Positions 7,776 to 16,346 are shown, counted from the stretch's first letter. The stretch: DNA of 32,414 nt from Actinobacteria bacterium HGW-Actinobacteria-7 (GCA_002841275.1 PHET01000024.1:1-32414); one strand, 5' to 3'. The notes: generated from the letters alone by a model not told the origin. Numbers and translations are program-made.

Positions 7776-8951
7776 ATGGCATATGAGGATCGAGCGTTCG
7801 CAGAGCAACTCGCGGCGCGCGGCGTCACCCGTCGCGACTTCGTGAAGTTCTGCGGCTCAGTCGCCGCGATGCTCGGTCTGTCCGAGTCGATGGTTCCCAC
7901 CATCGCTTCGGCAGTCGAGAGCGCAGCTGGCTCGAAACTCTACCCGGCAGTCTGGGTCAATGGCGGTGCGTGTACGGGCTGCACCGAATCGATGGCTCAG
8001 GCAACCTATCCGGATGTCGCAACGGTCGTGCTCGACATCCTCTCCATGAACTACATGGAGACGGTGATGATGGCCATGGGCGCAGATGCCGAGAAGGCAC
8101 TCTACGACACGGTCAACAACAATGAGGGCAAAGCGATCATGATCTACGAGGGTTCGGTCATGAAGGGCTGGGACGGCAACGCTCTACGCGTCGCCGGCGA
8201 ACCCAGTCTGAAGATCCTCGACGACCTTGCGCCCAAGGTCGCTGCGATCATCGCTGTAGGCTCGTGCGCCGTCGATGGCGGATGGGTCAAAGCCGGTCCA
8301 AACACCGCGGACGCCACGGGCGTCTCGATGTACCTGGCCGAGAAGGGCATCAAGACACCGGTCATCAACCTACCGACCTGCCCGGTGAATCCCGAATGGA
8401 TCGTGGCGATGGTTGTCGACGTTCTGCTTCTGGGCGAACTCGAGAGCGGCGCGATTCTGGGAAAGCTCGATGCCCAGGGGCGTCCCAAGCTCATCTTTGG
8501 CCAGACCATCCACGACAACTGCCCGCGCCGCGGTCATTTCGAGAACGGTGAGTTTGTCTACCAGTTCGGCTCTCCCGAAGAGGCCAAGGGCTACTGCCTG
8601 TACGCGATGGGCTGCAAGGGTCCTCAGACTCAGACCAACTGCCCGATCGTGCGCTGGAACAACCAGACGAGCTGGTGTGTTGAGTCCGGGTCACCGTGTA
8701 TCGGCTGCGGCAACTTCAACTGGGTGGACAATGGCGCGCCCTTCCTTGGTCGCATGCGCAAGGTCGCAATCGGCTCAGGATCCCACAACGGCGGATTCGC
8801 GCCTGGCGTGGCTGGTGCGGCTGTGGGCGGCGTTGTCGCCGCAGCTTTGGGCGTCCACGCAATCGGCATGGCGGCTACCGGCCGTCTAGGCAACATGCCG
8901 GACACCGAGGATGTCAAAGAGCACGATCGCAAGAAAGGGGGCGATAAGTAG
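7776..8951 (+). CDS. hyaA: [NiFeSe] hydrogenase small subunit, TAT-exported
   Basis: Electron-transfer subunit of a group-1 uptake hydrogenase, 391 residues. A twin-arginine signal (TRRDFVKF, R19-R20) directs the folded complex across the membrane. Proximal [4Fe-4S] ligands are C66, C69, C164 and C202; distal cluster ligands are H246, C249, C274 and C280. Medial cluster ligands are C289, C308 and C311, with C301 at the place where ordinary [NiFe] enzymes have proline, which predicts a [4Fe-4S] rather than a [3Fe-4S] cluster, as in known [NiFeSe] hydrogenases. The proximal site lacks the extra cysteines of O2-tolerant enzymes. A glycine/alanine-rich hydrophobic segment (340-367) is the C-terminal membrane anchor. 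The ATG at 7776 follows AAGGAGG by eight bases. The stop overlaps the large-subunit GTG by one base. Confidence 0.96.
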   Translation: MAYEDRAFAEQLAARGVTRRDFVKFCGSVAAMLGLSESMVPTIASAVESAAGSKLYPAVWVNGGACTGCTESMAQATYPDVATVVLDILSMNYMETVMMAMGADAEKALYDTVNNNEGKAIMIYEGSVMKGWDGNALRVAGEPSLKILDDLAPKVAAIIAVGSCAVDGGWVKAGPNTADATGVSMYLAEKGIKTPVINLPTCPVNPEWIVAMVVDVLLLGELESGAILGKLDAQGRPKLIFGQTIHDNCPRRGHFENGEFVYQFGSPEEAKGYCLYAMGCKGPQTQTNCPIVRWNNQTSWCVESGSPCIGCGNFNWVDNGAPFLGRMRKVAIGSGSHNGGFAPGVAGAAVGGVVAAALGVHAIGMAATGRLGNMPDTEDVKEHDRKKGGDK

Positions 8952-10609
8952 TGGCACGTTCAGTAATCGACCCCGTGACCCGAATCGAGGGTCATCTCCG
9001 CGTCGAATGTGAAGTTGAAAACGGCGTCATCACCGATGCTTGGGTCTCTGGCGGCCTGTTCCGTGGCATGGAAGCCGTCATGCAGGGACGCCAGCCGTCT
9101 GATGCGTTCTATATCGCCCAGCGTATCTGTGGCGTATGTCCCATCTCCCACGGCCACGCTTCGACGATGGCTGCGGAAGACGCACTGGGTATCACGATCC
9201 CCAACGGTGCCCGCATCGTCCGCAACATCATCGAAGCGGCGCAGTTCCTGCACAGCCACATTCTCTGGTTCTACACGCTGGCTGCGCTCGACTACGTGAA
9301 CCCCGCCAAGGCGCTTGAGGCGAACATCGCCGACACATACGCGCTCGCCGAGGCCGCTGGAACCTCAACCGCCAACTTCGCGGTCGTCCAGAACAAGGTC
9401 AAGACGCTCGTTGAGGGTGGCGATCTTTCGATCTTCACCGGCGCTTGGTTGGATCATCCTGGCTTTGCCGCCGACATGCCCGCCGAGCTTCACCTGATCG
9501 CGGTCGCCCACTATCTCGAGGCACTCGAGATCCAGGCCGAAGCATCTCGTGTAATTGCGATCATGGGTGGCAAGTTCCCGCACTTCATGACTTCGATCCC
9601 AGGCGGCACTTCCTGGATGCCCACTGAGGAGAAGCTCGACGACGTACTGTTCCGTCTGATGCGTGTTCGCGACTGGGTTATGAACACCATGATTCCCGAC
9701 ACGCTCGCAATCGCCCCGTTCTACTCAGACGCTCTGTCCTACGGTGGCGGTACCGGCAACTTCCTGGCTTGGGGTGTCTTCAACCGTGAGTCCCTCGAGA
9801 TGAAGGACCGCTACCTGCCAAACGGTGCCGTGTTCGTGCCCACCAGCGGCCTGACTGTTCAGGACGCCGATCCAGGCAAGATCGCTGAGTACGTCGAGCA
9901 TTCCTGGCTCAGCGAGGGCGAAAGCGGACTCAACCCCGCAGACGGTGTGACCGTCCCGCCCAAGGAGTTCCCAGGCTACGACACCGGCGACAAGTACAGC
10001 TGGGCCAAGGCCCCCCGCTACGACGGCAAGTCCACCGAAGTCGGCCCACTGGCGCGCATGATCGTCGCGTACCTCCGCGGCGTCGAGCCGGTCAAGGCTC
10101 TCATCGACTCCACTCTGGAGAAGCTGGGTGCTGCCGGCAAGCCCGAGGTGCTCGTGTCTTTGCTCGGTCGCGTCGCTGCTCGTAACCTCGAGACCGCAGT
10201 CGTTGCCGACTGGTCACTCGAGTGGGCCAACGAACTCATCGCTGCCGTGAAGGGTGGCGGCGTGGAGTTCTTCAAGCCTCTGGAGAATGACAACGGCAAG
10301 GGCCGGGGCATGTGGGAGGCACCGAGAGGCGCGCTCGGCCACTGGATGAACGTCCAAGGTGGACTCATCGCCAACTATCAGGTCGTCACTCCATCCACGT
10401 GGGACATCAGCCCCCGTGACAAGGATGGCGTTCGTGGCCCGATGGAAGAAGCGCTTGTCGGTGCACCGGTGCTCGATCCCGAGCGCCCGATCGAGGCGGG
10501 CCGTATCGCCCGAAGTTTCGATCCTTGAATCGGATGCGGCGTTCACGTGATTGAACGCAAAACGGGTAAGCAGGGCACGGTCTACACGCGCAAGTGGGGG
10601 GTGAAGTAG
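8951..10609 (+). CDS. hyaB: [NiFeSe] hydrogenase large subunit with selenocysteine at TGA
   Basis: Catalytic subunit that oxidises H2 at a nickel-iron site. Read normally it stops at TGA 10526-10528 after 525 residues ending RSFDP, with no C-terminal nickel ligands. Read through, it has 552 residues and ends at TAG 10607-10609. The N-terminal motif RICGVCPISH supplies C60 and C63. The C-terminal motif becomes D-P-U526-I-G-C529-G-V-H532, the [NiFe] consensus DPCxxCxxH with Sec replacing the first Cys. The 20 residues after H532 fit the tail removed by the maturation protease. A SECIS-like hairpin follows the TGA (10539-10558). The GTG start overlaps the small-subunit stop, and the cytochrome b ATG directly follows the TAG. 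The sequence shows the motif; Sec insertion itself is inferred from it. Closest named relatives are HysA-type enzymes, but here cytochrome b is attached. Confidence 0.95.
10526..10558 (+). promoter_or_regulatory. Sec codon TGA and bacterial SECIS hairpin
   Basis: TGA at 10526-10528 is followed by a hairpin: GCGTTCA (10539-10545), loop CGTGAT (10546-10551), TGAACGC (10552-10558), all seven pairs Watson-Crick. Counting the U of UGA as 1, the loop G and U fall at 22 and 23, close to the conserved GU of the E. coli fdhF SECIS that SelB recognises. The hairpin lies inside the coding sequence, as bacterial SECIS elements do. Confidence 0.85.
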
Positions 10610-11278
10610 ATGTCTCACGCCTACACGCGGGAGATGCATCCGCTGGCGTTCGTCGTGAGCCATTGGACGAACCTCTGCGCCATGGTCTTCCTCACTCTGT
10701 CGGGGCTCTACATCCACTATCCGATCTTCCCGGGCTTCATGGGAGCGGCGCGCGGCACGCACAACTTCTGGATGTTCGTACTGCTCATCAACCTCGTGGT
10801 TCGGCTGGTCATGGGATTCACTCTCAAGACCTCCAAGCTCGCGGGTGGTCGTGAGAAGGAACTCGACATCAAGAACTTCTTGCCGCAGGCCGAGAACCGG
10901 CACCAGTTGTGGCCCACGATCAAGTACTACCTGTTCCTGAAGAAGGAACATCCGTTGGGCGGCAAGTACAACTCGCTGCAGAAGTTCGCCTACGTACTGA
11001 CGGTCCCCCTCATTCTGCTCGCTGCCTACACGGGCTTCGCGCTGTGGGGACCCACGAGTCAGTGGTCGTTCTTCCTTGCGGGAACCACCATGGTCGCCAA
11101 CTGGTTCAACGGCGGCGTGGGCGGTGCTGCGTTGATGCCGATGCGCATCGTGCACTACTGGACGATGTGGGCGATTCTCTCGTTCACCTTCATCCACGTC
11201 TACCTCGCGAACATCTACGGCTTCGATGCCGACAGGATCATGTTCGCCTGGAAGGAGACCGGCACCGATCACGCCTAG
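10610..11278 (+). CDS. hyaC: Hydrogenase b-type cytochrome subunit
   Basis: A 222-residue membrane protein of the Ni/Fe-hydrogenase cytochrome b family. It anchors the hydrogenase dimer and passes electrons from the small-subunit clusters through two b hemes to quinone. Four membrane segments are visible at about 12-35, 51-71, 125-146 and 180-203. Candidate heme histidines lie in or near them: H18, H51, H182 and H196. The ATG immediately follows the TAG of the large subunit with no gap, implying translational coupling; this tight junction also supports the read-through end of the large subunit. The gene is followed by a strong terminator. Confidence 0.92.
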   Translation: MSHAYTREMHPLAFVVSHWTNLCAMVFLTLSGLYIHYPIFPGFMGAARGTHNFWMFVLLINLVVRLVMGFTLKTSKLAGGREKELDIKNFLPQAENRHQLWPTIKYYLFLKKEHPLGGKYNSLQKFAYVLTVPLILLAAYTGFALWGPTSQWSFFLAGTTMVANWFNGGVGGAALMPMRIVHYWTMWAILSFTFIHVYLANIYGFDADRIMFAWKETGTDHA

Positions 11279-11311
11279 GGGTGCTCGGCGGCGTGCTTCC
11301 ACTGCACTGAG

Positions 11312-11340
11312 AAGGGCCCCGGGAAACCGGGGCCCTTTCT
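11312..11340 (+). terminator. Strong terminator after hyaC
   Basis: AAGGGCCCCGG (11312-11322), loop GAAA, CCGGGGCCCTT (11327-11337), then TCT. It separates the three structural genes from the protease gene, which lies 77 bases further on. Confidence 0.85.
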
Positions 11341-11416
11341 ACCAAGGGGCAAGACCGCAAGGTGGCTTTGTGTACACTTGCTCGGTGTCCGCCACCAGGT
11401 GAACCGAAGGAGCTCA

Positions 11417-12001
11417 ATGAACAGTCCGGAACGAATCCTTGTGATGGGTGTCGGCAATCCGATGATGCGCGACGAAGGTGCAGGACCGCGTACCGTCGAG
11501 ATAATCATGAGGTCTTTTGACTTCCCGGACAACGTTGAGGTCGTCGATTGCGGCACCATGGGCTACACGATTCTCGATGTGTTGCGTGATGTGGATCAGC
11601 TGATCGTCATAGACGCGCTGAGAGACCCGGATCTCGAACCCGGCACCGTGGTTCGACTCGAGCCTTCCGACTTCGCCTCCAGCCAAGTGATGCATTCATT
11701 GCATGACATTCGTCTGCCGGAGGTCCTTCAGGCCGCCGCGCTCATCGGCAGGGCGCCAAACACCGTCGCCATCGGAATCCAGATAGAGTCGATCGAGGAA
11801 TGGGTGCTTGAACTGTCAAAGCCGGTGGAGGAGGCCCTGCCCGTTGCCGTCGCCGCGGTTCTCGAAGAGCTCAGCGCTCTGGGGGTGGTCCCAACGACGC
11901 GTACGGACAGCGAGGTCGACTCCCGCATCATCGAAGCCGTGCGCAGCTACGCCCCCATTCCGCCGGAGGCCCTCAGGCCGCACGATGAAAGCTGTTCCTA
12001 G
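11417..12001 (+). CDS. hyaD: Hydrogenase maturation protease, HyaD/HybD family
   Basis: A 194-residue endopeptidase that clips the C-terminal tail of the large subunit after the last nickel-motif histidine once the NiFe site is complete. The family signature is present: VMGVGNPMMRDEGAG near the N-terminus (the acidic residue is a nickel-sensing ligand), VVDCGTMG, LIVIDALRD and the histidine region HSLHDIRLPEVL. The ATG at 11417 has GAAGGAG five bases upstream. The expected substrate is the neighbouring selenoprotein, whose 20-residue tail is intact. A terminator precedes the gene, so it depends on read-through or its own promoter (a TACACT -10-like element is at 11373-11378). Its stop overlaps the convergent transketolase stop. 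Confidence 0.93.
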   Translation: MNSPERILVMGVGNPMMRDEGAGPRTVEIIMRSFDFPDNVEVVDCGTMGYTILDVLRDVDQLIVIDALRDPDLEPGTVVRLEPSDFASSQVMHSLHDIRLPEVLQAAALIGRAPNTVAIGIQIESIEEWVLELSKPVEEALPVAVAAVLEELSALGVVPTTRTDSEVDSRIIEAVRSYAPIPPEALRPHDESCS

Positions 12002-13911
12002 CGCAACTGGCTCGAGATGCGCGTAGCGATTCCTACCGCGTCCAGCCCGATTCGAGCATAGAGTTCCGTTGCGGCCCCAGAAGGTTGGTATCCCTCCACG
12101 CCCAAACGGTCGAAACGGACCCCTTCGCCACGTAGCGCCAGCCACTCGGCCACCGAGGCGCCCAGTCCGGTACCGACAGCGTGGTCTTCGACGGTTAGAA
12201 GCAGCGGCGCGGCGGCAGCCTTCGACATCGCCTCGTCGTCGAGTCCAAGTGGGCAGGCCACCAACCCCACAGCCGCATGAATTCCCTGTTCCCGCAGCAG
12301 GTCGCTAGCTGCGACCGCGACGCCCGAGAGAGTGCCCATCGCCAACACACAGGCATCGGCTCCTTCGCGCGCCCAGGCTACCGACCCGTACTCGAAGTGA
12401 TAGCCCTCGCCAAAAAGGAGCTCACCCTCGGCGGTGAGAATCATGGGCAGCTTGCTTCGCCCCATCGCAACGGCGACATTTCCTTGCATCATTGCGGCTG
12501 CAGCGATAGCGTGTGCCGTCTGGTTGGCATCAGAGGGCACTATCACCTTCCATCCATAGAACCCCCGGAACGCTCCAACATAGTCGAGGCACTGGTGCGT
12601 CTTGCCGTCCTCCCCCACATCCAGACCACAGTGAGTCACGACCAGCTTGAGTGCGGCGCCGTTGATGTCGTTCAAGCGCTGCTGGTTGTACGCCTCATCG
12701 ATCCCGAACACACCGAAGTCCGACCAGAAGGCGACGACGCCGGGGACTGTGGAGAGCGCCCCTCCCACCGTGGCGGCGTTGTGTTCACCCACTCCACACT
12801 GGATGAAGCCTTCGGGGCGAACTGCTCGGAAACCATCGGTCTTGACCGAGACAGCCAGATCGCAGTCGAGTACGGCGATTGGCAAGTCGCTGTTGTCCGA
12901 CGCGAGGTCAACCAGAGCCGCTCCCCACGCAGACCGGTTGTCGACTTTGGCGTCAGCGGCATAGACGCGGGGTGCAGGGCTGCTCATATCGACTGCGGCG
13001 GTCCGGAACTCAAGATGCGGCACTGCGCATGGTAGTGCCCGCCGAACTACGGCTGCGGCCAGTGCGGCATCATCCAGACCCAGCTCGGCCATGGCTCGGA
13101 CATACTCGGTACGATCGAGCGCCCTCCCGTGGAACTCCGGCTCGTCCTCCATGAACGACACGCCCTTGCCGATTATCGTATGTGCGAGTACGACACTGGG
13201 CACTCCGTCATCGACCGCTTCGATCATCGCCCGATGCAGGGCCTCAAGGTCATGTCCGTCGCACTCGTACACCGTCCAGCCGTCTGCGCGCCAGTCCTCC
13301 GCGAGAGGAACAGGCATGACCTCGTGGGTGTGGCCGGAGATCTGAACACGGTTCCAGTCCACAGCCACCGTCAAAGAGCCCAGCTGCTCCTTCACAGCCA
13401 AACGACGTGCCTCGGCGACCTGACCCTTGTGCTGCTCGCCGTCGGACATGACGACGATCGTATGCCAATCGGCCCCCGTCATCCGAGCACCGAGAGCCAG
13501 ACCTACCCCCGCTGACAGGCCTTGCCCCAGGTTGCCGGTCGACCATTCGACTCCCGGCACCGATCTTTCGACGTGTCCTTCGAAGACGCTCCCTGTCTGC
13601 CTGAAGTGCGCGGCGACTTCTTCGGCCGAGAAGAATCCCACACCGGCCAGAGCCGCGTAGACGCCGGGCGATGTGTGCCCGTGCGAGATGACCACGCGAT
13701 CGCGTTCGCTCCAGCGCGGCTCCTTGGGACGTACGCGCGCAGTACCATAGACGAGCGTGTAGAGCTCCATGGAGGAGAAGCTGCCCCCCGGGTGGCCTGA
13801 CGCCGCAACGGTGGTGGCGGTCAGCACGACTCCTCGTGCGCTGTTCGCTCTCTGTCGCAGCACGTCGAAGTCGTCGGATGACAGTGGAGCGGCACTACCT
13901 GAGTTGAGCAT
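11998..13911 (-). CDS. tkt: Transketolase
   Basis: A 637-residue thiamine-diphosphate enzyme carrying both halves in one chain. It transfers two-carbon ketol units between sugar phosphates in the non-oxidative pentose phosphate pathway. Visible motifs are ASGHPGGSFS (38-47), SHGHTSPGVYAA (76-87), the ThDP/metal motif SDGEQHKGQ (156-164; S replaces the usual first G), DWNRVQISG (185-193), and the catalytic glutamate E376 in GVGEHNAA. It could be a transketolase-like enzyme with another sugar substrate, since some substrate-loop residues differ from the E. coli type. The ATG is preceded by CAGGAGA. It is convergent with hyaD (the stop codons share CTAG) and divergent from the phosphatase gene. 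Confidence 0.88.
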   Translation of the reverse strand: MLNSGSAAPLSSDDFDVLRQRANSARGVVLTATTVAASGHPGGSFSSMELYTLVYGTARVRPKEPRWSERDRVVISHGHTSPGVYAALAGVGFFSAEEVAAHFRQTGSVFEGHVERSVPGVEWSTGNLGQGLSAGVGLALGARMTGADWHTIVVMSDGEQHKGQVAEARRLAVKEQLGSLTVAVDWNRVQISGHTHEVMPVPLAEDWRADGWTVYECDGHDLEALHRAMIEAVDDGVPSVVLAHTIIGKGVSFMEDEPEFHGRALDRTEYVRAMAELGLDDAALAAAVVRRALPCAVPHLEFRTAAVDMSSPAPRVYAADAKVDNRSAWGAALVDLASDNSDLPIAVLDCDLAVSVKTDGFRAVRPEGFIQCGVGEHNAATVGGALSTVPGVVAFWSDFGVFGIDEAYNQQRLNDINGAALKLVVTHCGLDVGEDGKTHQCLDYVGAFRGFYGWKVIVPSDANQTAHAIAAAAMMQGNVAVAMGRSKLPMILTAEGELLFGEGYHFEYGSVAWAREGADACVLAMGTLSGVAVAASDLLREQGIHAAVGLVACPLGLDDEAMSKAAAAPLLLTVEDHAVGTGLGASVAEWLALRGEGVRFDRLGVEGYQPSGAATELYARIGLDAVGIATRISSQLR

Positions 13912-14012
13912 GGGTTCTCCTGTGTTTCGACCGAGCCATTCGCGCGGTGCGGGGGCGATGAGACGGGTACACTCAGCAGGTCATTACTGTTCATGCCCCT
14001 TGGAGGCACGCT

Positions 14013-14819
14013 GTGCACACCGCTCTGGACATCGCCAGATCATCCGCCACCGCTGGAGCTACGATCCTTGATTCGATGCGCGAGAACATGGGCGACGTCC
14101 GTTCGAAGGACAGTGCCACCGACTTCGTCACGGAGGCCGACGTCGCCTCGGGCCTCGCTATCGTTCGCGAGATACTGAGACTCGACCCGAATGCTCGCGT
14201 GTTGGTCGAGGAGCCTGAGGTATGTGAACAGCTGAGTCTGGAACCGGGTGCCTTGGATGATCACGAAGTCTGGGTGATCGACCCGCTCGATGGAACGACG
14301 TCATTCCTGCACGGCTTCCCCTGCTTCTCGGTCTCTGTCGCCTTGGTACGTGATGGGCAGGCGATCGCCGGCGCCGTGTACAACGTCGCCTTGGGGGAGC
14401 TCTTCTCGGCAGCACGCGGACTCGGTGCCTTCAAGGACGGCAGGCCTATCCGCTGCAGCACCGCTTCAAGCGTGCGTGACGCGCTGCTCGTGACCGGGTT
14501 TCCCTATGACCGCGGAGCACCGCTCGATCGGCAGCTCGCGGTCCTGGCCGCCTTCTTGCGCACGCCGGTTCACGGGATCCGTCGTGACGGTTCCGCCGCC
14601 AACGACTGCTGCCACGTCGCGATGGGTCGCGCAGACGGCTTCTGGGAGTACACCCTCAAACCGTGGGACATGGCCGCAGGCGCTGTGATATGCGCCGAGG
14701 CCGGGGCCATTGTGACTGCGGCCGACGGTGCACCCTGGAGCGCTTCGAGCACCAGCATCTGCGTCGCCAACCCCGCGGTTCACCGAGACATGCTCGCCGT
14801 CATCGACAGTGCTGACTAG
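14013..14819 (+). CDS. Inositol-monophosphatase-family phosphatase
   Basis: A 268-residue Mg2+/Li+-dependent phosphatase. Metal ligands are seen in VEEPE (E66-E67), in WVIDPLDGTTSF (D90, D93) and in LKPWDMAAG (D219). The family acts on inositol phosphates, fructose-1,6-bisphosphate, PAP or histidinol phosphate. The closeness to SuhB-like enzymes fits inositol monophosphatase, but the substrate is not fixed by sequence. The GTG start is preceded by TTGGAGG. It is divergent from transketolase and convergent with the second cgoX, with which it shares CTAG at the stops. Confidence 0.88.
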   Translation: MHTALDIARSSATAGATILDSMRENMGDVRSKDSATDFVTEADVASGLAIVREILRLDPNARVLVEEPEVCEQLSLEPGALDDHEVWVIDPLDGTTSFLHGFPCFSVSVALVRDGQAIAGAVYNVALGELFSAARGLGAFKDGRPIRCSTASSVRDALLVTGFPYDRGAPLDRQLAVLAAFLRTPVHGIRRDGSAANDCCHVAMGRADGFWEYTLKPWDMAAGAVICAEAGAIVTAADGAPWSASSTSICVANPAVHRDMLAVIDSAD

Positions 14820-16309
14820 AAGGCGCGCTTCTCCTCTACTCGGTCCTCTTCAAGTTCGATGCCCCACTCGGTCAGTACTTTGGTTGCAGCCCGTTCGCCG
14901 CTTTCGATGCAGTTAGGGACGCCCACACCGCGATATGAGCCGCCTGCAAGCGCAAGACCGGGAGTGGCCTCGCAACGCTCCTCGATCTGCGCAACACGAT
15001 CGAGGTGCCCGAGGGTGTACTGCGGCATGCCACGATGCCAGCGGAACAGGCGCTTGAACAGCGGTTTAGCGTCGGCGCGAATCCCCAGAATCGAACGCAT
15101 TTCCGATAGGACAATCTCGAAGAGTTCCTCGTCGGACTTCTCCATGATCTCCTGATTCTGCGGCCCACCCACAAAACCGCGGAACATGACCTTGCCCTTG
15201 GGCGCGCGGCCCGGCCATTTGGTCGAGGAGTAGGTCGCGGCCATGAGCGCGCGATTCTCAACCAGCGGGCACAGCACTCCGAATGCATTCATGTCGATGC
15301 CGACCTCGGACTCCTCGAACGCGATCGACACGGTCGCAGATGAGCTGGTGGGGATGCCTGCGAGCGCGTTGGCGATGTCGTTGTCGACTCCACGCAGCAG
15401 TGGTTCCGCAGCGAATGTCTCAGTGGCCACGATCACGGCGTCGCTCGTCTCAACAGAACCATCGGACAGCGTGACAGTCCAGCGTCCGTCCTCTGTGCGT
15501 TCGAGCTTCTCGGCTGATACGCCGGTCTTGATGTTCTCGGCGCCTATGGCACCCGCCATACCGTCCGTAAGGCGCTGCATCCCGCCAATCATAGTGGTGA
15601 AGAAGGTCTTCGGCTTTGCGCCGGGCTTAGGCGGATACTTCTTGCGCATCTGCTCGACCTTCTTACGCGATGCCAAGAAGGCACGCATGAGCGAGCCGTA
15701 GTTCTGCTCCATCTCGAGCAGACGGGGGAACGTCGCAGCCAGTGACATCATTGTGGGGTCGGAGGCGTGGACACCGCCTACGAGCGGCTCTGCAAGACGG
15801 TCAAGGCACTCGCGCCCCATCCGCCGGACCACGAAGTCCTCGAGGGTCTCGTCGTTGAGCGTACCTTCCGCGACGGTCTTGGGGGGGATGAACAGATCCA
15901 TCGCCATCCGGAACTTGCCGGGCCACGAGAAGAGTCCCGTGGTTGCGAAGGGCACGAACTTCGTGGGGGCGAACATCATGATGCCGTCAGGCATCTCGTA
16001 GAGACGTCCGCGAGAGAGGATCAGCGTCTTCTTGCGTGAATCGTCGGTGGGCAGCTCATCGTCGAAGATCCCCAGTGACTGTGCGATGCGGTGCACCGCG
16101 GGCTTCTCGGTGAGAAAACAATCCGGGCCGCCGTCGACGGTGAACTGCTCGCCATCGTGGTCGACCATCTCGGTGGCAACCTTGCCTCCGATGCGGCTCT
16201 TCTCAACGAGCAGGATCTCCACTTCGTGGCCTTCCTGTGATGCCCGCTTGAGCTTGTATGCCGCGCCGAGTCCAGCTGCCCCGCCGCCAATCACGATGAT
16301 CCTCTTCAC
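14816..16309 (-). CDS. cgoX: Coproporphyrinogen III/protoporphyrinogen oxidase, copy 2
   Basis: A 497-residue FAD-dependent HemY/HemG-type oxidase. The dinucleotide motif IIVIGGGAAGLGAAY is at the N-terminus and the FAD-contacting GGSYRGVGVPNCIESG near the C-terminus. In the Gram-positive route such enzymes (CgoX) oxidise coproporphyrinogen III to coproporphyrin III. It is the last gene of the minus-strand heme cluster and is a tandem paralog of the upstream gene; long shared stretches (for example PDGIMMFAPTK, RRMGRE, LAEPLVGGVHASDP) show a duplication. The GTG at 16307-16309 follows GAGGGAG; an upstream extension is rejected because it runs into the neighbouring gene. The two copies may differ in substrate or oxygen requirement. 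Confidence 0.9.
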   Translation of the reverse strand: MKRIIVIGGGAAGLGAAYKLKRASQEGHEVEILLVEKSRIGGKVATEMVDHDGEQFTVDGGPDCFLTEKPAVHRIAQSLGIFDDELPTDDSRKKTLILSRGRLYEMPDGIMMFAPTKFVPFATTGLFSWPGKFRMAMDLFIPPKTVAEGTLNDETLEDFVVRRMGRECLDRLAEPLVGGVHASDPTMMSLAATFPRLLEMEQNYGSLMRAFLASRKKVEQMRKKYPPKPGAKPKTFFTTMIGGMQRLTDGMAGAIGAENIKTGVSAEKLERTEDGRWTVTLSDGSVETSDAVIVATETFAAEPLLRGVDNDIANALAGIPTSSSATVSIAFEESEVGIDMNAFGVLCPLVENRALMAATYSSTKWPGRAPKGKVMFRGFVGGPQNQEIMEKSDEELFEIVLSEMRSILGIRADAKPLFKRLFRWHRGMPQYTLGHLDRVAQIEERCEATPGLALAGGSYRGVGVPNCIESGERAATKVLTEWGIELEEDRVEEKRAF

Positions 16310-16346
16310 GTTGCTCCCTCGCACTGTCGCTTCGAGTCGTACCCGA

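Noticed and set aside
8951-10528. Large subunit as a 525-residue protein ending at TGA
   Set aside because: It would lack the essential C-terminal nickel motif and tail; the read-through supplies both and abuts the next gene exactly.
10214-11302. Long open frame on the minus strand across hyaB and hyaC
   Set aside because: It is an antisense shadow of two well-supported genes, has a His/Arg/Glu-rich low-complexity product and no ribosome site.
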